DNA from: a sulfur-oxidizing endosymbiont of Gigantopelta aegis | Lineage (GTDB): Bacteria > Pseudomonadota > Gammaproteobacteria > GRL18 | Reading direction: 5' to 3' | DNA: 64,000 nt | NCBI RefSeq assembly: GCF_016097415.1 | Contig: NZ_JAEHGE010000001.1 | Coordinates: 3,922,610 to 3,986,609, forward strand | Shown here: positions 39,477-49,984 of the stretch, piece after piece | How positions within the stretch are numbered: the stretch's first letter is position 1 | How the letters are laid out: every line of letters starts with the position of its first letter | Translations under genes and position numbers: made by a program | The notes under the pieces: generated by a model | Seen by the model: only the letters and a program-made list of their open reading frames with translations | Database searches by the model: none | Told to the model about the DNA's origin: nothing

Positions 39477-40988
39477 CTATTTAGTATTATGAATATCGAG
39501 AATTTCATTTTCTCTTTCTAAATTATTTTGCATGGCATTGTCATTACGACGTTGATTGATATCATTAAGATAATTCTGGTCAATATCACCTGTCACATAT
39601 TGCCCATTAAAGACCGAACAATCAAAGTGAGTAATATTTTTATTACCACGATGGCATGATTGAATTAAATCTTCCAAGTCTTGATAAATTAACCAATCAG
39701 CACCGATTTCCTGAGCAATTTCTTCAAGACTCCGTTCATGAGCAACAAATTCTTGCGGCGATGGCATATCAATCCCATAAACATTTGGGTATTTAACGGC
39801 CGGTGATGCCGAAGCAAAATAGACCTTCTTGGCTCCTGCTTCACGTGCCATTTTTACAATCTGGCTTGATGTTGTACCACGTACAATAGAATCATCAACC
39901 AATAAAACATTTCTGCCTTTAAATTCAAGCTCCATGGCATTGAGCTTTTGTTTTACCGAACTTTTTCTTTGTTTTTGCCCGGGCATAATAAAGGTACGGC
40001 CAATATAACGGTTTTTAATGAAGCCTTCTCTATAACGAACACCCAATGAATTGGCAAGCTCAAGTGCCGAAGAACGACTGGTGTCAGGAATTGGCATCAC
40101 CACATCAATGTCATGTTCAGGATATGTTTTTAATATTTTTTTAGCTAGCTTTTCACCCATTCTTAAGCGTGCTTTATAGACAGAAATATTGTCCATAATT
40201 GAATCCGGACGGGCAAAATAAACATGTTCAAAAATACAAGGTGAATATTGTGGATTATCGGCACATTGACGAGTATAAACCTGACCTTCGGCAGTAATAA
40301 TCACCGCTTCTCCCGGCCTAATATCATTAATCAATTCAAAGCCCTGAACATCTAAGGACACACTTTCTGAGGCAATGCAGTATTCGGTTCCCGCCGCAGT
40401 TTCTCTTTTACCATAAACAACCGGTCTGATACCATTGGGATCACGAAAACCGACAATACCATAACCCGTAATCATTACGACACTGGCATACGCACCACGA
40501 CAGCGTTTATGTACGGCTGAAATAGCCTTGAACACATCTTCTTCATTGACGCGGAGCTTATGTGAGGTTTGAATTTCATGGGCAAATACATTGAGTAATA
40601 CTTCAGAATCAGAATCGGTATTCAAATGTCTGAGATCCTGATTATAGATTTCTTCTTTTAATTCGTTGGCATTGGTTAAGTTACCATTATGTGCCAAAGC
40701 AATGCCATAGGGTGAGTTGACATACAAAGGCTGTGCTTCTGCGGAGGAAGAACTGCCTGCGGTAGGATAACGTACATGCCCTATGCCCATATTACCCTGT
40801 AGGCGTAACATATCATTAGTAGAAAACACGTCTTTAACGAGGCCATTGCCCTTGCGTAAATGCAAGCGCTTATCATCGTAGGTTACGATTCCTGCAGCAT
40901 CTTGCCCTCTATGTTGAAGAACCGTTAAACCATCATAGAGATCCTGGTTGACATTGCTTTTTGCAACTATACCAATAATGCCACACAT
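39477..40988 (-). CDS. purF: Amidophosphoribosyltransferase
   Basis: First committed enzyme of purine synthesis, forming phosphoribosylamine from PRPP and glutamine. The 503-residue product has the N-terminal nucleophile MCGIIGIVA (Cys2, exposed after Met removal), glutaminase loop [19 protein letters not shown], and the PRPP-binding motif [14 protein letters not shown] (about residues 364-377). The length is typical. Follows cvpA by 15 bp. Confidence 0.97.
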   Translation of the reverse strand: MCGIIGIVAKSNVNQDLYDGLTVLQHRGQDAAGIVTYDDKRLHLRKGNGLVKDVFSTNDMLRLQGNMGIGHVRYPTAGSSSSAEAQPLYVNSPYGIALAHNGNLTNANELKEEIYNQDLRHLNTDSDSEVLLNVFAHEIQTSHKLRVNEEDVFKAISAVHKRCRGAYASVVMITGYGIVGFRDPNGIRPVVYGKRETAAGTEYCIASESVSLDVQGFELINDIRPGEAVIITAEGQVYTRQCADNPQYSPCIFEHVYFARPDSIMDNISVYKARLRMGEKLAKKILKTYPEHDIDVVMPIPDTSRSSALELANSLGVRYREGFIKNRYIGRTFIMPGQKQRKSSVKQKLNAMELEFKGRNVLLVDDSIVRGTTSSQIVKMAREAGAKKVYFASASPAVKYPNVYGIDMPSPQEFVAHERSLEEIAQEIGADWLIYQDLEDLIQSCHRGNKNITHFDCSVFNGQYVTGDIDQNYLNDINQRRNDNAMQNNLERENEILDIHNTK

Positions 40989-41003
40989 AAGTTATATACC
41001 TAA

Positions 41004-41501
41004 CTAATAATGAAGTTTTGCAGCGATATGGGGAGGAAGAAATTCCTTCATCATCAGCGCAAGTTGTTGAAAATGGGAGATTAGAACAGACTCTTTCCAC
41101 CAAGGATCTTGTGGAACTAATGTAAAACCAGCCAATAAAATTAAAATACCAACGATTAGAATACCACGGGCAATCCCGAACAACATTCCAATTGCTCTGT
41201 CCGTACCTGACAAACCGGTTTTATCGACCAGTGATGCTATAAGGTTACTTACCAAAGCGGCAATAATCAAGGTGACAATGAATAATAGTGCAAAAGAAAC
41301 CAGTGATAGAATTGAAGGGGGCAAATTTAAGTAGGGTGCAATAAAAACAGCCATAGAGGCCATATAAAACAGGCTCACCCATACCGCTAATATCCAGCCA
41401 GCCAATGCCAGTGACTCGCGCACAAAACCACGCAGCAAACTAATCACAGTCGATACAGCAATGATCGCTATAATAATATAATCAGGCCAGATAAGTGACA
41501 C
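41004..41501 (-). CDS. cvpA: CvpA family membrane protein
   Basis: 165 residues with four hydrophobic segments and the CvpA pattern ISLLRGFVRESLALAGWILA near the N-terminus, then DRAIGMLFGIARGILIVGILIL. CvpA proteins are inner-membrane proteins originally linked to colicin V production. Their biochemical role is still unclear. The position upstream of purF is conserved across gammaproteobacteria. Confidence 0.94.
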   Translation of the reverse strand: MSLIWPDYIIIAIIAVSTVISLLRGFVRESLALAGWILAVWVSLFYMASMAVFIAPYLNLPPSILSLVSFALLFIVTLIIAALVSNLIASLVDKTGLSGTDRAIGMLFGIARGILIVGILILLAGFTLVPQDPWWKESVLISHFQQLALMMKEFLPPHIAAKLHY

Positions 41502-41596
41502 TTATTATTCTAATCTCATGTTTGATAAATTTATGAAAGACGCCACAAATAAGTACGGTATTTTATCACGTCAGATGATGATTTTACTAGGTTATA

Positions 41597-42268
41597 TCAA
41601 TATTTAACAATAACCGACTCTTTTAGTTTAAATTGCTTTTCAATTTGTTTTTTTATCGAGGCAATTTCTTTAAAGCGTAAATAAGGGCCCACTCTTAAGC
41701 GATAAATTTTACCATTGGCCATCTTTATCACCTCAATATAGGATTTAAAGCCTTTTTTTCTTAATTTCTTTTTTAATGCATCGGCATTATTTTTTACACC
41801 AAAGCTTGCAATCTGTAGCGTAAATGCACTTTCAATGGTTTTGCTGCTGGGCTTTTCAACTTTTTTATACTTTGGCGTTGATGTAGGTTTCGTTGTGACT
41901 TTAGATATAGATATGACTTTAGGTTTCGCTATAGCTTTTACAGTAGGTTTCTCTTTCTTAGTATTTTCAAGCTCTACAATATCCTCTTTCACCGCACGTT
42001 CAGGATAGGCACTTATTCTTTTTGCCGCAGGCATCAGCATAGGTTCGGGGACTTTTGGCAAAACCTTATTCAGTGCTTTAGGCATTTCAGGAATATTATC
42101 ATCAGTTATCATCTGTTTAAAGTCGTTCTTTGTGGCTATATTACCCGTCAGCTCCTGATTTAACAGTCCTCCATTTAATAGCATAGGAATTAAAATAACA
42201 CCAATAGAAACCAATACTAAAGCCCCAATTATACGTTGTTTAATATTGACCACTGGTTCATCACTCAT
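41597..42268 (-). CDS. dedD: SPOR-domain membrane protein (DedD type)
   Basis: 223 residues: a short cytosolic N-terminus, one membrane helix (IGALVLVSIGVILIPMLLNG), a long lysine/proline-rich linker, and a C-terminal SPOR domain (FTLQIASFGVKNNADALKKK, YRLRVGPYLRFKEIASIKKQ) that binds denuded peptidoglycan at the division septum. It overlaps folC by 4 bp. The place between folC and cvpA matches dedD. Confidence 0.9.
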   Translation of the reverse strand: MSDEPVVNIKQRIIGALVLVSIGVILIPMLLNGGLLNQELTGNIATKNDFKQMITDDNIPEMPKALNKVLPKVPEPMLMPAAKRISAYPERAVKEDIVELENTKKEKPTVKAIAKPKVISISKVTTKPTSTPKYKKVEKPSSKTIESAFTLQIASFGVKNNADALKKKLRKKGFKSYIEVIKMANGKIYRLRVGPYLRFKEIASIKKQIEKQFKLKESVIVKY

Positions 42269-43662
42269 AGATTTTCGGTATTCCCTTGTTTTATAATACC
42301 ATTAAGGTCTAATACCTTTAAGGCATCTGTTACAGTAAAAAAAGAACCAAAGATGAGTAATTTATCGATTGAATTAAACATCAGCTTATTAGTCATAAAA
42401 TCCTGATACGCTGTGGTGAAATTGGAAAAACAGTCTATTTTTACTCTGTCTTGCTCATCTGAGTCACTCTTGCTCTTCGCCAATATATCATTGCAGAGTA
42501 AATCATGCATCTCTTTTGCTGGCATTGCTCTAGGGCTATCCAGGTCGATCAGACGCCAACTTGCAACCAAGGGAGCAAGCACAGCAAGCACATCTGATAC
42601 TTCTTTATCTTTTAACATGCCGACAATCACATGTAGCTTTCCAGATTTTTGTGTTAATTGCTCAAGTGATTTCTTAAGCGCCTGAGTTGCCTGGACATTA
42701 TGTGCCACATCAAGAATAATCGTAGGCTCAGTTGAATAAATTTGAAAGCGTCCTGCCAACTGCACACTTTGTAAACCGCGTTTAATTTCAGCCTGGCTCA
42801 CCGGAAAGTTAGACTTTACAAGCTCTAATGCTATCAACACATTAGTGGCATTTTTTAATTGAATATTGCCCATTAAATTGGGCAAAGGTAAATTGTAGCG
42901 AGTCTGAAAAACGCCATCCTTATCATTGCTTAACCAATTCCATTGATTGTTTTTTTCTTCATAATAATAATCTTCGCCGTATTGATAAAAATTCAATTGC
43001 TGTGTGGCAACAATCGTCTTAATGCTATCTGGGCAATCACTATCACCATAAATTGCCGGCTTATCGTGACGATAAATACCTGCTTTTTCAATACCAATGC
43101 TATCACGATCCGAACCAAGCCAATCCTGATGATCAATATCGACTGTTGTTACTAGGGCCACATCAGCATCAACAATATTCACTGCATCTAAGCGCCCGCC
43201 CAGACCGACTTCTAAAATAACAATATCACATGATTGCTGATAAAAAATATCAATGGCAGCCAAAGTGCCAAATTCAAAGTAGGTTAATGATAATGACTCT
43301 CTGGCTTGATCAATACGCTCAAAGGATTGACAAAGTTGGCTATCATTGACAGGATTTTGCTTGATTTTGATGCGTTCGTTATAACGCAATAAATGCGGAG
43401 AAGTATAACTGCCAACCTTATAGCCGGACTCGGTTAAAATGGCTTCCAACATGGCAACAGTTGAACCTTTACCATTGGTGCCTGCCACGGTGATAATAGT
43501 ATAAGGTAACTTAAATGAAATCGATGCAACTGAAGCGGGTGACAAAGAGCACTCTGGCAATAATCGCTGCAAGACCTGAGCAACACGTTGCAAACCCAGA
43601 TCGATTTCTGAGGGATGTAAGGTTTCCTGCCAGTCAAGCCAGTCTTGAAGGGATTTAGACAT
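42265..43662 (-). CDS. folC: Dihydrofolate synthase / folylpolyglutamate synthase
   Basis: ATP-dependent Mur-ligase-fold enzyme adding glutamate to dihydropteroate and folates. The 465-residue product contains the P-loop VAGTNGKGSTVAMLEAIL (about residues 58-75), YTSPHLLRYNERI, the LEVGLGGRLDAVN motif, and ILDVAHNVQAT in the C-terminal domain. Longer than E. coli FolC (422), mostly through the middle and C-terminal parts. Co-directional between accD and dedD. Confidence 0.96.
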   Translation of the reverse strand: MSKSLQDWLDWQETLHPSEIDLGLQRVAQVLQRLLPECSLSPASVASISFKLPYTIITVAGTNGKGSTVAMLEAILTESGYKVGSYTSPHLLRYNERIKIKQNPVNDSQLCQSFERIDQARESLSLTYFEFGTLAAIDIFYQQSCDIVILEVGLGGRLDAVNIVDADVALVTTVDIDHQDWLGSDRDSIGIEKAGIYRHDKPAIYGDSDCPDSIKTIVATQQLNFYQYGEDYYYEEKNNQWNWLSNDKDGVFQTRYNLPLPNLMGNIQLKNATNVLIALELVKSNFPVSQAEIKRGLQSVQLAGRFQIYSTEPTIILDVAHNVQATQALKKSLEQLTQKSGKLHVIVGMLKDKEVSDVLAVLAPLVASWRLIDLDSPRAMPAKEMHDLLCNDILAKSKSDSDEQDRVKIDCFSNFTTAYQDFMTNKLMFNSIDKLLIFGSFFTVTDALKVLDLNGIIKQGNTENL

Positions 43663-43682
43663 AGACTAATTTGTCAGACCAA

Positions 43683-44537
43683 TCAGGCGCGTTTATTCAT
43701 CAACATGGATAAAAGATTGACCAGCTTATCCCCCATTTCCAGGCGGGGCACGATCATGTCAATGGCACCGTGTTCCAACAAAAACTCACTGCGTTGAAAA
43801 CCTTCCGGCAATTTCTCACGTACTGTCTGCTCGATCACACGTGGTCCAGCAAAACCAATCAAGGCATTTGGCTCTGCCATATTGATATCACCCAAGGTGG
43901 CAAAGCTGGCAGACACCCCACCCATCGTCGGATCGGTCATCACAGAGATAAATGGTAGACCACGCTTACGCATTTTACCTAAGGCAGCACTGGTTTTGGC
44001 CATTTGCATTAAGGAAAACAAGGCTTCTTGCATTCTTGCGCCACCACTGGCAGAAAAACACACAAAGGGTAACTCTTTTTCGATACAAACATTCACCGCA
44101 CGGACAAATTTTTCACCGACAACAGCACCCATTGAACCACCCATAAAACGAAATTCAAAGGCAGCAACCACTAAAGGAAAATCATTGATTTTACCTTCCA
44201 TCGTGATGAGCGCATCTTTCTCACCCGTGGCTTTTTGAGCGGTAATGATTCGATCTTTGTATTTTTTAGAATCTTTAAATTTAAGTTCGTCCACGGGTTC
44301 AAGATTATTTGATAACTCCACAATAGAACCATCATCAAATAAGTTTTCCAGGCGTTTTCTGGCTCTGATGCGCATATGATGTTCACATTTAGGGCAAACT
44401 TCCTGATTGCGTTCCAGCTCTACTCGATACAAAACAGCACTACAAGCAGGACACTTGTCCCATAAGCCTTCAGGTACGCCTTTTTTAGATGCACCATCGG
44501 TACTAATGGATGGCAATAAACGGGTAAACCAATTCAT
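43683..44537 (-). CDS. accD: Acetyl-CoA carboxylase carboxyltransferase subunit beta
   Basis: Beta subunit of the carboxyltransferase making malonyl-CoA. The 284-residue product starts with a four-cysteine zinc ribbon ([19 protein letters not shown]). It then carries the crotonase-type core, including [34 protein letters not shown] and [11 protein letters not shown]. The length is typical. It lies between trpA and folC, the Pseudomonas-like order. Confidence 0.97.
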   Translation of the reverse strand: MNWFTRLLPSISTDGASKKGVPEGLWDKCPACSAVLYRVELERNQEVCPKCEHHMRIRARKRLENLFDDGSIVELSNNLEPVDELKFKDSKKYKDRIITAQKATGEKDALITMEGKINDFPLVVAAFEFRFMGGSMGAVVGEKFVRAVNVCIEKELPFVCFSASGGARMQEALFSLMQMAKTSAALGKMRKRGLPFISVMTDPTMGGVSASFATLGDINMAEPNALIGFAGPRVIEQTVREKLPEGFQRSEFLLEHGAIDMIVPRLEMGDKLVNLLSMLMNKRA

Positions 44538-44595
44538 ATTTATTTCTCGTATTGTTATTGTTCTACATTCAAAGTATAGCTAAAGAGACAAGACT

Positions 44596-45420
44596 CTACA
44601 CGTCCAATGCTGTACGCATAGATTTTAATACTTGACTGATGTCTTCGATGATTTTTTTATTCGCTTCATTATTGCTTAAATTATGGGCGTGTTGTTCAAC
44701 CAGATTGACCAAAGCACTACCGACGACAACCGCTTCTGCCACTTCGCCAACAGCCGCAGCAGTTTCTGCATTCTTAATACCAAAACCCACAGCAACAGGT
44801 AAATCTGTCACGGTATTAATGATCGCTAGTCGTTTTGCCACTTCAGCCGTATCGAGTGCTGAAGTACCGGTCACGCCTTTGACCGCAACATAATAAATAA
44901 AGCCACTGGCATATTGACAAATATACTGCATCCGCTCTTTTGTGGTGGTCGGTGACAATAAAAAGATCGGATCAAGGGCATATTTTTTTAGTATTGGAAT
45001 ATAATCTTCAGCTTCTTCCGGTGGAATGTCAACCGTAAGTATACCATCAACACCGGCATCACTAGCAGCCTGTGCAAAAGTTTCATAGCCCATCACCTCA
45101 ATCGGATTAAGATAGCCCATTAATACTACAGGGGTGTCATTATTCGTTTCACGGAAACGTTTAATCATGACTAAAACATCGCTTAATGAAGTGCCATAAA
45201 CTAAGGCTCGCTCACTGGCTTTTTGAATCACCGGGCCATCCGCCATTGGATCAGAAAATGGCACACCCAATTCAATAATACTCGCACCTGCAGCAACCAT
45301 CGCATGCATGAGATCAAGGGTAATTTCAGGGTTGGGATCACCGGCTGCCACATAAGGCAACAAGGCTTTTTTATTCTGTTCTTTAAGCTGCGCAAAACAA
45401 GCTTTAATACGAGTCATCAA
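44596..45420 (-). CDS. trpA: Tryptophan synthase alpha subunit
   Basis: Cleaves indole-3-glycerol phosphate to indole, passed to TrpB. In the 274-residue product the catalytic glutamate lies in IIELGVPFSDPMADGP (about residue 51) and the aspartate in GVDGILTVDIPPEE. Substrate phosphate loops are seen as VAVGFGIKNAE and VVGSALVN. It follows trpB after a 68-bp gap occupied by a long palindrome; trpB-trpA genes are more often nearly contiguous. Confidence 0.97.
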   Translation of the reverse strand: MMTRIKACFAQLKEQNKKALLPYVAAGDPNPEITLDLMHAMVAAGASIIELGVPFSDPMADGPVIQKASERALVYGTSLSDVLVMIKRFRETNNDTPVVLMGYLNPIEVMGYETFAQAASDAGVDGILTVDIPPEEAEDYIPILKKYALDPIFLLSPTTTKERMQYICQYASGFIYYVAVKGVTGTSALDTAEVAKRLAIINTVTDLPVAVGFGIKNAETAAAVGEVAEAVVVGSALVNLVEQHAHNLSNNEANKKIIEDISQVLKSMRTALDV

Positions 45421-45437
45421 CTACTTTCTCTTCAACT

Positions 45438-45483
45438 TATACCCATGATACTTGGAAGTGCACTTCCAAGTGTCGCGGGTATA
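45438..45483. promoter_or_regulatory. 46-bp near-perfect palindrome between trpB and trpA
   Basis: Centre at 45460/45461. The inner 22 bp (arms ACTTGGAAGTG and CACTTCCAAGT) are perfectly self-complementary. The outer TATACCC and GGGTATA blocks also pair, giving 20 of 23 positions matched. With no loop it would form a cruciform in DNA or a very strong RNA hairpin in the trpBA message. It could be an extragenic palindromic repeat, an RNA stabiliser or a dimer-protein operator. Confidence 0.85.
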
Positions 45484-45488
45484 TACGA

Positions 45489-46712
45489 TTAAAATTCAAT
45501 ACCATCTAAGGTCGCTACTGTGTGAATGTCTTTATCACCACGACCCGATAAATTCATAATGATAATTTGCTCTTTATCCATGGTTGGTGCAAGTTTGGTC
45601 ACATAGGCAATGGCATGGCTGGATTCTAATGCCGGCATAATGCCTTCGGTTAAGGTCAAATCATGAAAGCCCTTTAGCGCTTCTTCATCTGTCACTGCAA
45701 CATAACTTGCCCGACCAATATCCTTAAGCCATGAATGTTCAGGGCCAACGCCCGGATAATCAAGCCCGGCAGAAACCGAATGAGTCGGTATTATCTGACC
45801 ATGTCTATCTTCCATTAAATAAGTACGATTACCATGTAAGACGCCAGGTTTACCCGCACATAAGGGGGCTGCATGCTCACCTGTTTCCAGACCATGGCCT
45901 GCCGCTTCAACGCCAATCATAGCAACGTCTGTATCATCCACAAAGGGATAAAATAGACCAATAGCATTGGAACCACCACCGATGCAAGCAACCAGAGTAT
46001 CCGGCAAACGACCTTCATGTGTCATAATTTGTTCTTTAGCTTCACGGCCAATAATGGCCTGAAAATCACGCACCATCGCAGGATACGGATGAGGGCCAGC
46101 AGCGGTACCGATAATATAAAAGGTATTATCAATATTGGTCACCCAATCACGCATAGCTTCGTTCAAAGCATCTTTAAGTGTTCTTGAACCTGACTCAACA
46201 GATACGACTTTAGCACCGAGCAATTTCATCCGATAAACATTCAAGGCCTGACGTTGAATATCTTCAGCCCCCATGTAAACAACACACTCAAGCCCCAAAC
46301 GTGCTGCGACAGTGGCGGTTGCGACACCATGTTGACCTGCACCTGTCTCAGCAATAATACGCTTTTTACCCATACGCTTGGCCAATAACATCTGTCCCAC
46401 AGTATTATTAACTTTGTGTGCTCCAGTGTGGTTAAGATCTTCACGTTTTAAATAGATCTTTGCGCCACCGAGTTCACGAGACCAACGTTCAGCAAAATAT
46501 AAGGGGGAAGGACGCCCGACAAAATTAGCTAGATCATTATCTAATTCAGTTAAAAATTCTTCATCCTGAAAATAATGAATATAAGCCTGATTTAACTCAT
46601 TCAGAGGCTCCATTAAGGTTTCTGGCACAAATATGCCACCATATTGTCCAAAATGTCCCTGCTCATCAGGCATGTCAGACAGTTTAGTTTCTGTCTGTGT
46701 ATTCGTTGTCAT
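45489..46712 (-). CDS. trpB: Tryptophan synthase beta subunit
   Basis: PLP enzyme condensing indole with serine. The 407-residue product shows the PLP-lysine motif [15 protein letters not shown] (about residues 91-105), [16 protein letters not shown], the phosphate loop [10 protein letters not shown], and [12 protein letters not shown]. The length is typical. Upstream is trpF (63-bp gap), downstream trpA. Confidence 0.98.
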   Translation of the reverse strand: MTTNTQTETKLSDMPDEQGHFGQYGGIFVPETLMEPLNELNQAYIHYFQDEEFLTELDNDLANFVGRPSPLYFAERWSRELGGAKIYLKREDLNHTGAHKVNNTVGQMLLAKRMGKKRIIAETGAGQHGVATATVAARLGLECVVYMGAEDIQRQALNVYRMKLLGAKVVSVESGSRTLKDALNEAMRDWVTNIDNTFYIIGTAAGPHPYPAMVRDFQAIIGREAKEQIMTHEGRLPDTLVACIGGGSNAIGLFYPFVDDTDVAMIGVEAAGHGLETGEHAAPLCAGKPGVLHGNRTYLMEDRHGQIIPTHSVSAGLDYPGVGPEHSWLKDIGRASYVAVTDEEALKGFHDLTLTEGIMPALESSHAIAYVTKLAPTMDKEQIIIMNLSGRGDKDIHTVATLDGIEF

Positions 46713-46775
46713 TATTGTTACTACCGTTTATCTCAAAATTTATAAATATTTGCTAAAGTAATTTGGCTTCTTTTT

Positions 46776-47390
46776 CTAAGCCTGTAACGCATTGGCTACA
46801 AATTGCTTCACTTTTCCAGGATCTTTAATCCCTTTTGTGGCTTCTACCCCACCACTGACATCAACCGCATAAGGTTTAGCCTGATGGATAGCTTCCATGA
46901 TATTGTCTGCGTCTAAGCCACCTGCAAGTATAATAGGCAATTGTGGATCATGGGGTACTCTATGCCAATTGAATGTCTCGCCTGTTCCACCCGGTATGCC
47001 TTTTTTGTACGTATCAAGCAAAATGCCACGAGCACTGGAAAATTCATTTTGTACTGCAAGGAGATCTAAATCCTCTTTCATGCGTATGGCTTTTATATAG
47101 GGTCGCTGGAATGAGGCGCAAAACTCAGCACTTTCATTGCCATGAAATTGTAATAAATCCAGTGCAACCTGAGCCAAGATGTTTTCAACCTCTGCTTTGG
47201 AAGCATCAACAAATAAGCCAACACTAGTCACAAAAGGCGCTAATGAGTCCACTACTTCATGTGCTTGTTGAGCTGTCACAAAACGAGGGCTGGGTGGGTA
47301 AAACACCAGGCCAATGGCATCAGCACCTGCTTCATAGGCAATTTTTGCATCATTACAATTGGTAATGCCACAAATTTTAATACGGATCAT
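46776..47390 (-). CDS. trpF: Phosphoribosylanthranilate isomerase
   Basis: TIM-barrel enzyme of tryptophan synthesis. The 204-residue product starts IRIKICGITNCNDA, with the catalytic cysteine in KICGIT. It also has LVFYPPSPRFV, LLQFHGNES, LDTYKKGIPGGTGETFNW and AVDVSGGVE with the catalytic aspartate. First gene of the trpFBA-accD-folC series. Confidence 0.97.
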   Translation of the reverse strand: MIRIKICGITNCNDAKIAYEAGADAIGLVFYPPSPRFVTAQQAHEVVDSLAPFVTSVGLFVDASKAEVENILAQVALDLLQFHGNESAEFCASFQRPYIKAIRMKEDLDLLAVQNEFSSARGILLDTYKKGIPGGTGETFNWHRVPHDPQLPIILAGGLDADNIMEAIHQAKPYAVDVSGGVEATKGIKDPGKVKQFVANALQA

Positions 47391-47602
47391 AATACGCGTG
47401 AACCAGACTACTATAAAGGGGAAATTATCCCATATTTTTAAGTTTTTTCCTACAAATTACATTACTTTATAGAAAATTTAGTTTTAGATTTTAATAGGCT
47501 ATTGAAGCACATATTGATGCACTTCGTAGCTCAATCGCACCTTAGGACAGAGTAAGATGTAAGGTATTTTTTTGAATGACTATTTTGAACGGCTAAAATG
47601 AA

Positions 47603-48127
47603 TTATGTACGGCAATTAATTGTATAACTGGCCTTATTTGACTTGACAGCATCAGCCCAATTCGTTTCACCTGCGGGCAAAACATAAAACTGGTACCAAC
47701 CTGTTTGTGGTGACTTGTAAGCATCGAACACTTTCATCAGATTACTCATACCGGAATTGTTTTCTTTGTGCATAAGTTGGGCAGTTTCTGGATCATTGCC
47801 CACATAAACAATTTTCTTTTGCACATCATATCCCACCCCATAAGCATCTGGATAGACTTCAAAGCGACCATTATTTTCAATTATTTCACCATTTACGACC
47901 CAGCGATAACTGAATTTTTTTAAGCCAGCGATATTCAAATCATTGTAGATCTTAACATTGAGTTCTATTGGATAGGGACAGAGATGAGATTGCTTAAAGG
48001 ATATACTCCCTGCTTCAACCTTATTAATACCCATATCAAACTTCTTAGGCTCAGAATAGACGTTTTGACTAAGAAAATGGGTCAGTAAAATAAAGGCAGG
48101 GATCAATACAGGATTTATTTTTATCAT
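47603..48127 (-). CDS. Secreted protein of unknown function
   Basis: The 174-residue product has an N-terminal signal peptide (hydrophobic PVLIPAFILLTHFLSQ, likely cleaved after VYS). The mature part is rich in aromatic residues and has two cysteines (HLCPYP, TINCRT) that could form a disulfide, which fits a periplasmic beta-rich fold. No family recognised. It follows an unknown minus-strand gene by 42 bp; the two may be co-transcribed. Confidence 0.7.
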   Translation of the reverse strand: MIKINPVLIPAFILLTHFLSQNVYSEPKKFDMGINKVEAGSISFKQSHLCPYPIELNVKIYNDLNIAGLKKFSYRWVVNGEIIENNGRFEVYPDAYGVGYDVQKKIVYVGNDPETAQLMHKENNSGMSNLMKVFDAYKSPQTGWYQFYVLPAGETNWADAVKSNKASYTINCRT

Positions 48128-48169
48128 ATTATTTCCTTATAATACATTGTGAATTGAAATTTATTAACT

Positions 48170-48724
48170 TTATATTTTTACCGAAAAATTATATCGGTCA
48201 TAATAACGCACAACAGAAGAAAGACGATCACAGGTATCGGTAGAAAGACTGGATCTGCCATCAATAATATCCTGCAAAAATTCAATAATGGTTAAAGAGT
48301 AATGATTCAAATGGCTTGCCTGCACCATCTCAGACAATAACTTTATGAGATGTATTGATATCTTAAACTGAACTAAAGAACCCAAATTATCTGATTTTTT
48401 ATCGATAACCGGCTTTTGTATCGCTAAATTTGCGATTAATTGTTCAAATTCTTCAATAAAAACATCCACTTTTTGACAAGCTTTAATTTTTGAAAGCTCT
48501 AGTTCAAAGCTATTGTCCGAAAAAAGCTTGTTCTCTAAACTACTATTATTCAAATAATCATCTAACGATAAATCATTAACATCCGTTAACTGACGAAACG
48601 CATCCGCTCTTAATGCCAAAGACTCATCATGCATTTGGATAATATCTTCTGCAGAATGAAAAACATCCAAATCATAAGATTGAGGGGCGAAAACGGGGCT
48701 TTCTAATTCTGGCATTGGGATCAC
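48170..48724 (-). CDS. Uncharacterised cytosolic protein
   Basis: 184 residues, acidic and probably mostly helical, no signal or membrane segment. The N-terminal region has an acidic, proline-containing tail (MPELESPVFAPQSYDLD). The C-terminal half has amphipathic helices (IHLIKLLSEMVQASHLNH; LTIIEFLQDIIDGRSSL). I do not recognise the family. Composition matches neighbours. Confidence 0.65.
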   Translation of the reverse strand: MIPMPELESPVFAPQSYDLDVFHSAEDIIQMHDESLALRADAFRQLTDVNDLSLDDYLNNSSLENKLFSDNSFELELSKIKACQKVDVFIEEFEQLIANLAIQKPVIDKKSDNLGSLVQFKISIHLIKLLSEMVQASHLNHYSLTIIEFLQDIIDGRSSLSTDTCDRLSSVVRYYDRYNFSVKI

Positions 48725-48842
48725 AAAATAATAGATTGTTATATCTGTCTATTTTAGCAAATTACAATATTAGTAAATATAAAGGTTTACCTTAAAGACA
48801 CTGTTTATTATTAGGGTTAACGGAAGGGATAAGTCTTAAACT

Positions 48843-49982
48843 TTATCTCTTCGTGTATTTCCATGAAATGGCAAAGGCAATGAAGGAGAGTATTCCAGAA
48901 ACGGTGAAGGTCATACTGGGGCCGGCACTTTCCCATAGATAGCCGCCATATAAACTACCAATGGCACCGCCTAGACCAAAGCTAATGCTGCTATAGAGTG
49001 CTTGTCCCTTGCCTTGATTTTTACCCTTAAAATAACGATGAATATAAGCAATAGCGACTGCATGATAAATACCGAAAGTCGAGGCGTGAAACATCTGGGC
49101 AAACAATGTCAGGTAAAGATTATCAATATAAAAGCCAATTAATAACCATCTTAAGGAACCTGAGAACAAGCTGGCCAATAGCAGTGTTCTCAGGCCAAAG
49201 CGTTTACTGAGCCAGGGCATCAAGGCAAAAGCGAGGACTTCAGATAATACACCGATAGCCCACAACAAACCTATCCATGAATGTGTGTAACCATTGGCTT
49301 CTGCATAGAGGGAATAAAAAGTATAATAAGGACCATGGCTGGCTTGCACCAATAAACACGCCAATAACAAGGCTATGACTTGCTTGTTTTTTAAACAATT
49401 GAGAATTGAGCCATGACCGCTATCATGTTTGATACCTGAATGGTCGGTGACTAGAAAGCTGGACACAAAAATACCGGCTAAAAGCATAATAATTATGATG
49501 GGTAAATCAGCAATATCAATCAGTTTAAGCAGCATACCAACAGATACAACAGCGACTACAAAACCTAGTGAACCCCACATTCTTATCCAGCTATACTGAT
49601 GTTCATTATGCTCAAGATGATTAAATGTCAGCGCTTCAAATTGCGGTAAAATAGCATTCCAGAAAAAGCTAAAGGCCAATAAAACAATGAATAACTGCCA
49701 GTAGCCCTCAGCCAGAAAGATGCCTGAATACCCCAACACTGATAGTAGTGCGCCAAGGCGGATCAGTGAGAGTCGATTACCTCGATGATCAGCAATCCAG
49801 CCCCATAAATACGGCGCAACAATTTTGGTTCCCATCATAACGGCCATTAGCTGACCAATTTCTACTGCGCTAAAGCCTTTATCGGATAAATAAAGACTTA
49901 GGTAGGGAATAAGCGCACCCAAAGTGGCAAAATAAAACCAGTAGAAACTGGAAAGTCGCCAATAAGGAATGTGCTTTATCAA
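48843..49982 (-). CDS. MFS transporter, HcaT/LacY-like (MFS_1_like)
   Basis: 379 residues, about 12 membrane helices. It starts WRLSSFYWFYFATLGALIPYLSLYL and has the GFSAVEIGQLMAVMMGTKIVAPYLWGWIADHRGNRL loop, the signature of the 3-phenylpropionate-transporter-like MFS group (HcaT). WNAILPQFEAL and a RMWGSLGFV segment also fit. The substrate cannot be read from sequence; no aromatic catabolism genes are nearby. Starts 2 bp from the aroC stop, so likely co-transcribed. Confidence 0.88.
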   Translation of the reverse strand: MIKHIPYWRLSSFYWFYFATLGALIPYLSLYLSDKGFSAVEIGQLMAVMMGTKIVAPYLWGWIADHRGNRLSLIRLGALLSVLGYSGIFLAEGYWQLFIVLLAFSFFWNAILPQFEALTFNHLEHNEHQYSWIRMWGSLGFVVAVVSVGMLLKLIDIADLPIIIIMLLAGIFVSSFLVTDHSGIKHDSGHGSILNCLKNKQVIALLLACLLVQASHGPYYTFYSLYAEANGYTHSWIGLLWAIGVLSEVLAFALMPWLSKRFGLRTLLLASLFSGSLRWLLIGFYIDNLYLTLFAQMFHASTFGIYHAVAIAYIHRYFKGKNQGKGQALYSSISFGLGGAIGSLYGGYLWESAGPSMTFTVSGILSFIAFAISWKYTKR

Positions 49983-49984
49983 GA

